Part shown: positions 42,481 through 51,121 of the stretch, in pieces
Numbering within the stretch: position 1 is the stretch's first letter
How the letters are laid out: each line of letters begins with the position of its first letter
Position numbers and translations under genes: made by a program
Assembly (NCBI GenBank): GCA_028753945.1
Contig: JAPNXP010000015.1
Coordinates: 1,736,001-1,800,000 of the forward strand
Direction of reading: 5' to 3'
Length of the DNA: 64,000 nt
DNA from: Hexactinellida sp. DTS-2022
Lineage: Eukaryota; Porifera; Hexactinellida
Notes under the pieces: generated by a model
What the model was told of the DNA's origin: nothing
What the model saw: the letters and a program-made list of their open reading frames with translations, nothing else
Databases searched by the model: none

Positions 42481-43368
42481 TGTCTGCACAGCTGCAATTT
42501 TGGATTTTTATTGGCCCGTATCCTCTCGAAAGAACAGAGTTATATTTACTAAGAACTTAAGTCTTCAGGACAGGTGTCTCATGGGTTACAGATGTGCACC
42601 TGGGGTCACGATTTTTGATTGTTTTTTTTTTTGAGAAAAATTAATACTACACCTTTTCACAGTGCACGAATTTTAAAATTGGGTTTAGTTTGTGCCACAA
42701 TTGAGTTGCAAATTCCCTTTGTTTACTAACACTTCAGTTCGATTGAAAATGTTAAATCTAATTCAATTGTTTCAACTTGTGATAATTATATTGATTCCAC
42801 TTGTGAGATCGAGTAGGCTTCGATTTTCCAATTGAAAACTAAGATTTTACATTCCATAACAACGACAGATTATGTAATTATATTCACTTCTGCGAGAATA
42901 TTCTTGCACAATGGATACACTGACATATTTATTTCTAATTAATTCGCTCTGTTTTTAAATTTTCGAGACGGTTCCAATTAGATTATTGGGGTTATCGAGT
43001 GCGCTGAATTCAAATATTATAGTGAAATTCAATTTAGATTAATAATCATTGCAAATAATTGTATTGAATTTATTTTGCTGTACTTAATATTGGTGTTAAA
43101 ATATCAATGAATTAATTAATTATTTATACTAATTAGCTAAATTTCATTAATCTCAGAAACGATATCAGATAGAAACAAACTTTAAATTGATCAATTGATC
43201 CTTATGCCACGTAACACCTCTACAAATGGGTCTTGACACCTGGAGGTGATGGTGACATCGTCAAGAAATGTGTTTTACAATTTTGTGAATTCTATATTTC
43301 GAATGGGTTGGTTGGTGTTGGGTATTCACCCAACACGCAGATATAAAATGCTGACTCATCACTTATTA
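42481..43368 (-). repeat. Inverted hairpin-repeat unit with half a hairpin
   Basis: 42480-42503 is one arm end of the hairpin. The B block follows (GTGCACCTGGGGTCACGATT at 42595) and then the A block to 43368, all in the same order as 24380-25290. The A block is interrupted at 43368 by a Helitron and resumes at 44786. Confidence 0.75.
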
Positions 43369-44785
43369 TCTATACTATTAAAACAAAAGGCTGGGTGTAT
43401 ATGTGTATATGTATATCTATATTATTAAATCTCGATTGTTGTTTGTTTGTTTGTGTGTGTGTGTGTTTGTCCGGATTATATTAAATTGATGGGGGAATAG
43501 AAACCGCAATTAATATTGGGATATAAACTAACTTTCAAATGTTATAATAGGTAAACAATTCTTATAATAGGTAAACAAGTATGCTGAACACGAATTTCGC
43601 GTTTATAAATTTCTCATATGAATATTTGTTGTTGTTGTTTACACAAAATAGGTAAACAAATTAATGAAAATTCAAAATCAACCAAGAAGTTAGCTTCCAA
43701 CGGATATTATAGGTAAACAAGTATGCTGAAGACGATTTTCGCGGTTATATTTTTCTAATATGAATATTTGTTGTTGTTGTTTACACAAAATAGGTAAACA
43801 AATTAATGAAAATTCAAAATCAACCTAGAAGTTAGCTTTCAACGGGTATTGTAGGTAAACAAGTATGCTGAACACGAATTTCGCGTCTATAAATTTATAA
43901 TATGAATATTTATTGTTGTTGTTTACACAAAATAGGTAAACAAATTAATGAAATTCGAAATCAACCTAGAAGTTTGCTTTCAAAGGGTATTATAGGTAAA
44001 CAAGTGTGCTGAACACGAATTTCGCATTTTTAATTTCTAATATGAATATTTGTTGTTGTTATGTTGTTTACCAAAAATATGTAAACAAATTAACGAAAAA
44101 TTCAAAATCATTCTTGAAGTTTGCTTCCGACGGGAATTATTCGTAAACAAGTTAAAACTATGGAAATGGTAGAAAGAGTTGTATATAACTTCCTCTAACA
44201 TTTTCCATGGTAGCAACGGTGGGGAGTAAGGCCGCATAGCGGCCGTTAACTTGAGGTACGTAGCACCGATCTGTCGCAAAGCGACCGAGACCGAAGGGCT
44301 CGTATATATATATATGTGTATATATTTGTTTGTATGTTACGAGTTGATTGAAGAAAGTGGACGGTTTCCAAATGTGATTTTTGGCATGTAGGGGTAACTT
44401 TTGGCGACCCGCCAACAAGTTGAGGTTTCCACTCAAAGTTTCTCACACCTCGACAAGTTATGACGTCATTGTCACATTTCGAGAAGAATGAAAATTCACT
44501 TAATCGCACACAATTCGCGCCATCTAAGAGATAAAAATCTGAAAATTTAATAGAACATGTACATTAATGATGCGGACACGTTGGTCACACCAGATCGCCA
44601 CTATGCTAACTCATTATCGCATGATGACGTAATCATTAAAATTTCACATTGTTAAATTTGACTATTTAGGCCTATTTACGCTTTGTAATCAATATTAGGA
44701 GTATATAAACCACACACCAACCGCGAAGCTGTTGGTGTGTGGTTGTGATCTGCCGCGAAGCGACCTAGCAAGCGAAGCGCGCTAG
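43369..44785 (+). mobile_element. Non-autonomous Helitron (1417 bp) with an observable empty site
   Basis: The 5' end is TCTATACTATTAAAACAAAA and the 3' end is a hairpin, GCAAGCGAAGCGCGC, followed by CTAG. The flanks are ...ACTTATTA | TATTCTACTG..., and the related unit at 25284 has ACTTATTATATTCTACTG without the insert. Insertion was therefore between A and T with no duplication, as in Helitrons. The interior holds a (GTTT)n leader, four 142-bp tandem repeats, palindromes such as GTCGCAAAGCGAC and sequence shared with 27.2-27.4 kb. No RepHel gene is present. Confidence 0.9.
43571..44142 (+). repeat. Four tandem 142-bp units inside the Helitron
   Basis: GTAAACAAGT recurs at 43571, 43713, 43855, 43996 and 44143. 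Each unit contains TATGCTGAACACGAATTTCG-like and ATTTGTTGTTGTTGTTTAC-like sequence. Related single units are in the Helitron relics at 45450-45620 and 61140-61240. Confidence 0.9.
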
Positions 44786-44924
44786 TATTCTACTGAAACT
44801 TGAATATCTTTGAAATGAAGTGAGCTAAAACGAAACTTCCAACTTACTAAGGGTCGTTGCCTTTTTAAAAACCTTTCTGAAATATTTTAACACCTTGATA
44901 GTGATGATGACATGGCAAAAAAAA
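44786..44924 (-). repeat. Continuation of the inverted A block
   Basis: TATTCTACTGAAACTTGAAT to the hairpin matches 25290-25427 closely. Confidence 0.75.
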
Positions 44925-45043
44925 TCAAAATTGCAGCTGTTGCGACAGCATTTCCTTTGGAGGCACTATCCATTAACCAGCCAGTAGCCACCAAAATATA
45001 GTGCCTACAAAGGGAATTGCGTCGGCACAGCTGCAATTTTGGA
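44925..45043 (-). repeat. Hairpin cassette copy 7
   Basis: An inverse-oriented, diverged copy with the shorter GCTGT... arm, as in copy 4. The loop carries CCAGCCAGTAGCCACC. Several mismatches weaken the stem. Confidence 0.75.
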
Positions 45044-45711
45044 TTTTTTTGTTTATCCGGATTGTATTAAAGCAGGGGTTCTCAACCGGGGGGGAAATCC
45101 TCCCTAGGGGGGAATTTGGAGGATTTTGGGGGGAAATTTTTTAAAATTTGGTCATACCTTATAATATCTCTACAAAGTAAAATTACTTAAATACTTACAA
45201 AGGTGACCAAAATATACAAGTAACCTATTTACTATACAACACGATAGGTTTACTACTGATTCTTATTCATATTTTCTCTTGTTTGTAATGAATAATATAA
45301 TACAATTTACAGTTAACAATTATGGGGGGGGGGGGAATGTCTAGAAATTTCGAAAGGGGGGTAACATGATTGTTTCGGTTAAGAATCCCTGTATTAAAGT
45401 GATGGGGAAAAGAAACCGCATCCATATTTGAGATAGAGAAGTAACTTCTAAACGTTAAGAAAGGTAAGCAAGTTATGCTGATTTCAAATTTCATATTTAT
45501 AAATTAGTAATATGAATATTTATTGGTGTTGTTTACCAAAAATAGGTAAATAAAATTATACAAAGTTCGAAATGAACCTAGAGGCTGGCTTCCAAAGAGT
45601 AGGTAAACAAGGTCCTAGTCGAGGGTCATCTGTATATATAACTTGCATGTGTCTGAAAATTAAATTAGAAAAGTGTTGGCAAAATGCGCGATAAAGTTAT
45701 TCATTAAAAAA
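45044..45711 (+). mobile_element. Helitron relic split by a hAT MITE
   Basis: GTTTATCCGGATTGTATTAA and, after the MITE, TGATGGGGAAAAGAAACCGC match the leader of the Helitron at 43369. One diverged 142-bp unit (about 45450-45605) follows. The true 5' end is replaced by hairpin copy 7. Confidence 0.65.
45073..45391. mobile_element. hAT MITE (319 bp)
   Basis: The ends CAGGGGTTCTCAACC and GGTTAAGAATCCCTG are flanked by the 8-bp duplication TATTAAAG (45065-45072, 45392-45399). It has G-rich runs near both ends and no coding. Confidence 0.9.
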
Positions 45712-45831
45712 TCCAAAATTGCAGCTGTGCCGACGCATTTCCCTTTGGAGGCACTATCTTTTGGTCGCTACTGGTTGGGTAATTGATATTGACTCCAAGG
45801 AAAATGCTGTCGGCACAGCTTAAATTTTTGA
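45712..45831 (+). repeat. Hairpin cassette copy 8
   Basis: Direct orientation (GCCGACGCATTTCC in the left arm, GGAAAATGCTGTCGGC in the right). The loop, GGTCGCTACTGGTTGG, is related to that of copy 7. Confidence 0.75.
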
Positions 45832-47043
45832 TTTTTCGCCATGTCATCATCACTACCAAGGTGTTAAACCATTTTAGAAAGGTTGTTAAAGTTTGGGAAT
45901 TAATGACTAAGAATAAGATTGAGATTTTAAATTATAAGTAAGTAAGCAAACAAGTATCATATAGTTACGTATATAGATTAATATTGAAGACTTGACAAAA
46001 TGAATACGAGTCCTTTGTAAGTTAATTATATTGCATGGTAAAGTGTAAATTATGCATGATAATGAATTAAGGGGAATAGTTAAGTATTCCCTAGCAAAAG
46101 CGAACGAGATTATAGGCCGTAATAAATATTTATCCTAATCTACTCGCGAATTCAAACCATTTCACTAAAGCCACCAGTTTAATCTTCAATACATATAATT
46201 TTCAATACATTCACCATAAACATAACATAATTAATCTACACATTCTCAAATTAATGTTGAGTTTATTGATAAGCTGGTTGTGTTGTTAGTTGGTTTAATA
46301 ACTGGTTTTTGCTGTTAAATCAGCTTATAAATAGCACTAAGTTGAGAATGTGTAGCGAGTAAATGAGTATTTATGTAGTAAGTGTGTTTAAATGTGCATC
46401 TATAAATTAACAATTACAAAGACGTAGGCTCTGGTATATTTGGTAGGGCCATGGCCATACAAAAAATTGCCAATTGAATCAGCAATGGGCATTGATCTCA
46501 CAATGTCACCGTAATGGACTAACCTATGGGCCCTACTAATCCAATTCTGAGACTACGTCAAACTCCGTATGTGGGAATTCTCCGAATCTAAGATGTTGAC
46601 ATTTTTCAGACTACTTTCTCAATATTGGAAAAGTAGTCTAAAAATAACAATTGTTATAATATGCAACCAGAGATGGGGCCAAATCCCTATGGAATTAGAG
46701 TTTTAAAGATTTTAAGATTAATCCCAGTCCATTCAGAATGGGATTGGGAATTAATAAGAAAATCTCAAACTGAAGGTCAGTGTGTGTGAATTAAGGAACT
46801 TCTAAATGATATTATTTCCAAACTGCTCTGAATTGGTGAATGACAAAAAGGACATGTTAATCCAAGTTCTTTAAATTTAATGCGGCAATCTACACCAATT
46901 TGCATTTCTACAGGGTCTGAAAAGTAATTTCGTTTCTCGTACCTCCAAACAAACATACAAATGTGTATTGTAATTTGTAATCATTTTAATATAATTGATA
47001 TTAATTAATTATTTAGAAGCTTCATTATACTTTCACTAAGTAA
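45832..47043. other. A-block remnant, then unassigned sequence
   Basis: 45832-45890 begins like an A block (CATGTCATCATCACTACCAA). Beyond that nothing could be assigned. A short palindrome, GGTAGGGCCATGGCCATACC-like, lies near 46441. Confidence 0.4.
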
Positions 47044-47211
47044 TATAATATGAATTTACTTATACAGCGATCATCGGCGTTTGTATTAGAAAACCTGGCT
47101 AGTTTCTACCGATGATGTTTTTTATAAACATAAAAAAACAATCGGTAGAAACTAGGCAGGTTATTTAATACAAACGCCGATGATCGCTGTATAAGTAAAT
47201 TCATATAATAT
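47044..47211. mobile_element. Strong hairpin, ~80-bp arms (MITE-like)
   Basis: The left arm begins TATAATATGAATTTACTTAT and contains GCGATCATCGGCGTTTGTAT. The right arm is its inverse, with very few mismatches, around a ~12-nt A/T loop at 47122-47132. It is unrelated to the hairpin cassettes. A target duplication is not clear. Confidence 0.7.
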
Positions 47212-47636
47212 TTGGACAGGTGCGAAGTCAGCCATAACTACACGTATAGTGGGTGTAAAGTGAGTAGGAGTAATATAGCCAGCGACCCTAATGGGGGCTC
47301 AGCAGAAAACCTCTTACACACTAAGAGGCCTTGCTAAATGTTAATTCAGGAGCACTTTCTATAAAAAAGGTGCTATGTAACGACTGAAAAAGAAATAGCA
47401 CAGTAACATATATTGACTGTGAAAGCTAACTAATATGATTACATTATTGACTGAGCTTAGCTGTGGACGTAATTGCATCCATTACGAAAAAGAGCACAAG
47501 CCTTAGTAAATTCATTATCTTTCTTTTGGATACAAAAAACTTGTGACCTTCAGATGTTCTATATTTTGAACAGCGAATTTATTTGTATTGAGCCAAAGTA
47601 AAATCCATGTTAATCTAAATATCAATTACTAAATAG
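47212..47636. other. Unassigned stretch
   Basis: No gene, repeat end or structure could be supported. It borders the P-type element with duplication CATTAAT at 47637. Confidence 0.4.
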
Positions 47637-48257
47637 CATTAATCATAGCCTACGCTATATAAGGCCTACCATCAAATGTACCATGGATGAAGTAGTGTAC
47701 GATGAGATTAATTTTAGAAATTAATCTGTTATAATAAATAATTATAGTAAATTAATAGATTTTCTCTATTGAGTCTTTATTGCTTACTTAACAACAATGA
47801 TAAGAATACATAAATAATAATGTGGGTTCAACCCCCCCCCCCCCCCGCCCCCCCCTAAATGCAGCCCAGTATGGTCTCCTCAATATGTTCTTTTGCTTTA
47901 GAGATATGGGGAGGATGTTTCTTCTGAGGGGAAGAGCTAAGTTTAAGAGTAATCTCTGTAAACAGCGTTTAAATTTGTCGAATATCAGTGATAGAGATAA
48001 GAGAGAGAGAAATGGACTCCTCCCATATATATAATATTATATATCCGTTCACAGATAAAAAGAATTTATTTCAAGAGAAACATCTGCACAAATATTATTA
48101 TTTTCCATCTTAGGCAAAAAATCTCACACAATTATCTGTTTGAATCCAAACTAACCAGTCAGTTGGGATTGTTATCAAAGCTAACTTATCTCGTATTTCT
48201 TGTATACAACCAACACGAAACTTCTCCATTTCTGTATTCTCTGATCTCAAGCTGTGA

Positions 48258-48641
48258 TTAGTTGCTTGGTTCAATAAATCTTCCTCTTTTGGAGTCGTAA
48301 GAGAACCGAGTTCGTTTAATTCTAATTGAAGGGATAGAGGAATAATAAGACGGACAACCAGGAAGGAGAGGGGACAGCGCCCGGATTTTTTTTGGGTCTT
48401 CCTCGCGGGACCTCATATGATGCACCATCTCCTCTGGGTACCTTGTGAAAATATTGAATATCTTCCTTCGGAAAAGGCTTAGTACACACATACACCATTT
48501 TGAGGTAAAAAATATCCTCACGATGAAGAGCACGTATCCAGGCATGTCGTAACTCAGGTAAACCATCTGTAAGTTTAAAAACTGGGACGCCCTCTTCTGG
48601 GGTATAATTACCCCACAACCAGGGGCAGAACAGTTCGGCAT
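48258..48641 (-). pseudogene. Truncated THAP gene of element E1
   Basis: ATG at 48641 reads MPNCSAPGCG and then shifts frame. The other frame continues YTPEEGVPVFKLTDGLPELR, then AWIRALHREDI, then VYVCTKPFPKEDI, KVPRGDGASYEVPRGRP. The first Cys pair and much of the THAP fold are visible; the C-x2-H site reads CTKP, so the His is lost in this copy. The coding ends after about 130 residues and the catalytic core is absent. Confidence 0.75.
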
Positions 48642-48701
48642 TGAGAAAAATTAAATATCTAACTAAAAATTAACAAAAATCAGTAACAAGTTGATCCAAC
48701 T

Positions 48702-49957
48702 AAATTTAAAATATTTCTAACTGTACAGAGATAAATGTAAATAGCTATGGGTCAATAATAATATCGTACACTACTTCATCCTTGGTGCAAAATATTAGCT
48801 TTGATGGTAGGCCTTATATAGAGTAGGCTATGAGTTGGATCAACTTGTTACTGATTTTTGTTAATTTTTAGTAATTAATTAATCCAATTCTCCTTCCACC
48901 GATATTTTAAGCACTTCCTAGTACTATATTTGACTTTGTTTCTTTTAAATAAATAGTTAGATATTTAATTTTTCTCAATGCCGAACTGTTCTGCCCCTGG
49001 TTGTGGGGTAATTATACCCCAGAAGAGGGCGTCCCAGTTTTTAAACTTCCAGATGGTTTACCTGAGTTACGACATGCCTGGATACGTGCTCTCCATCGTG
49101 AGGATATTTCTGACCTCAAAATGGTGTATGTGTGTGCTAAGCATTTTCCGAAGGAAGATATTCAATATTTTCACAAGGTACCCAGAGGAGATGGCGCATC
49201 ATACGAGGTCCAGCGAGGAAGACCCAAAATAAATTCTGGCGCTGTCCCCTCTCCTTCCTGGTTGTCCGTCTTATTATTCCTCTATCCTTTCAATTAGAAT
49301 CAAACGAACTCGGTTCTCTTACTACTCCAAAAGAGGAAGATTTATTGAACCAAGCAACTAATCTCAGCTTGAGATGGAGAAGTTTCGTGTTGGTTGTATA
49401 CAAGAAATACGAGATAAGTTAGCTTTGATAACAATCCCAACTGACTGGTTAGTTTGGATTCAAACAGATAATTGTGTGAGATTTTTTGCCTAAGATGGAA
49501 AATAATAATATTTGTGCAGATGTTTCTCTTGAAATAAATTCTTTTTATCTGTGAACGGATTTATAATATTATATATATGGGAGGAGTCCATTTCTCTCTC
49601 TCTTATCTCTATCACTGATATTCGACAAATTTAAACGCTGTTTACAGAGATTACTCTTAAACTTAGCTCTTCCCCTCAGAAGAAACATCCTCCCCATATC
49701 TCTAAAGCAAAAGAACATATTGAGGAGACCATACTGGGCTGCATTTAGGGGGGGGCGGGGGGGGGGGGGTTGAACCCACATTATTATTTATGTATTCTTA
49801 TCATTGTTGTTAAGTAAGCAATAAAGACTCAATAGAGAAAATCTATTAATTTACTATAATTATTTATTATAACAGATTAATTTCTAAAATTAATCTCATC
49901 GTACACTACTTCATCCATGGTACATTTGATGGTAGGTCTTATATAGAGTAGGCTATG
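48702..49957 (+). mobile_element. P-type element E2 nested in E1, with one end flipped
   Basis: 49957 is a P terminus (GGCTATG) followed by ATCCAAC, and the target string ATCCAACT also stands at 48694-48701, so E2 entered E1 at ATCCAAC in inverse orientation. The second terminus, however, faces inward: it ends at 48832 and is followed by AGTTGGAT. Turning 48694-48840 around restores a normal element flanked by ATCCAAC on both sides. This suggests a 147-bp inversion between the inverted ATCCAACT/AGTTGGAT copies. Apart from ~100 bp near 48870-48960 it mirrors E1. Confidence 0.75.
48978..49297 (+). pseudogene. Truncated THAP gene of element E2
   Basis: The + strand copy of the E1 gene starts MPNCSAPGCG and shifts frame at the same place. 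The other frame reads VPVFKLPDGLPELRHAWIRA and VYVCAKHFPKEDI, keeping the C-x2-H that E1 lost, then KVPRGDGASYEVQRGRP. The shared frameshift means both copies descend from an already broken parent and were moved by a transposase made elsewhere. Confidence 0.75.
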
Positions 49958-50103
49958 ATCCAACTAAATTTAAAATATTTCTAACTGTACAGAGATAAAT
50001 GTAAATAGCTATGGGTCAATAATAATATCGTATACTACTTCATCCTTGGTGCAAAATATTAGCTTTGATGGTAGGCCTTATATAGAGTAGGCTATGCATT
50101 AAT

Positions 50104-50274
50104 ATATTTATTAATACGTATTCTATTATTAGCCAATATATCATTGTTATGTCCCAATTAGGATAACTAGTAGAGAATATACAAGTAGAGGATACTGAAA
50201 TATCAACTTTAAGAGTGAACAATAGGTGAATAAATAAAGACTAAACTAAAAGAGTATATGGTTAATCTTACTTA
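50104..50274. other. Short unassigned stretch
   Basis: Nothing recognised. Confidence 0.3.
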
Positions 50275-50495
50275 GTATAGTTCTGTTGTATGACAGTTTT
50301 ACTACCATGACAGACTTACTACCTCTATTACTAGTACCATGGATGTTCTCTATCCATGACAGATTTACTACCTTACATGACAGAATTACTACCCTTTGAT
50401 CTTGACTTGACTATTACTATGCACTTTTAATGGTTTCTTTCTTTCTTTCTTCTACTTGACTAAATACAAACAGCATGTATTCAATATAGGAAATG
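50275..50495 (+). repeat. Inverted copy of part of the 51.1-kb LTR
   Basis: This segment, starting TTCTGTTGTATGACAGTTTT, is the inverse of 51122-51335, including the (GAAA)n-like tract and the repeated 'TACTACC...ATGACAG' phrases. It may be an LTR piece of another copy in the opposite orientation. Confidence 0.6.
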
Positions 50496-51121
50496 GTAAT
50501 TCATTTATATTATTTATTCTACTCATCGATTTGAGAAAGTACACAAATTATAGTCTTGATTCAAGAAATTACATTACAATAATGAATATCTCTGAATATT
50601 CAAAGCTTGTGAATTTCTTTCCCATGTGATTTTGCCGAGCGATTTATTGAACTCAACAAAATTCGCGAGACGAAATTTTAAAATGCCAGCCTCAGGCTAT
50701 CAACTTAGTGAAGTTATTGACAGGATACATTGTCGTACTACAACTTTTTTTTACACAGACGGCTTCAGCAATGCAATGATCATTGAGTAGAGGCTGTAGA
50801 GCGATACGGTTTTTGTCAGCTAATATATTCTCAGATTCCCAATAGGTTATGTATTGTTAAATCCATTAAAAGGTCGTATCTCCGATGTTAGAATAATTAT
50901 CTATACCGTTCACAATGCTATACATATTAATTAACCTAGTAAATAATGAATATAGGGAAGGCGGATGTGGAAATGTCAATTATATAGATGATTGAGCAAG
51001 TCATTAATTAACCTAGTAAATAATGAATACGGGGAAGGCGAATGTGGAAATGTCAATTATATAGATGATTGAGCAAGTCAAATTCAATAAAATTTTTAAA
51101 AGATACAAGTAAATACTTCCT
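50496..51121. repeat. Spacer with a 77-bp tandem duplication
   Basis: ATTAATTAACCTAGTAAATA starts a 77-bp unit present twice (about 50926-51079) with very few differences. The rest is unassigned. Confidence 0.6.

Larger units (their letters stand above)
47644..50096 (-). mobile_element. P-type element E1 carrying a second copy of itself
   Basis: The left end CATAGCCTACGCTATATAAG and the right end ...TATAGAGTAGGCTATG have the 7-bp duplication CATTAAT on both sides (47637-47643, 50097-50103). Without the inserted copy it is about 1.2 kb: terminal repeat, a poly-C tract near 47831, a truncated THAP gene on the minus strand and a right part (49958-50096). It is a non-autonomous derivative. The nested copy E2 occupies 48702-49957. 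Confidence 0.85.

Noticed and set aside
47831-47856. Poly-C tract as an assembly artefact or quadruplex site
   Set aside because: The same tract occurs inverted at about 49746-49770 in the nested copy, so it belongs to the P-type element. A structural role cannot be judged from sequence.
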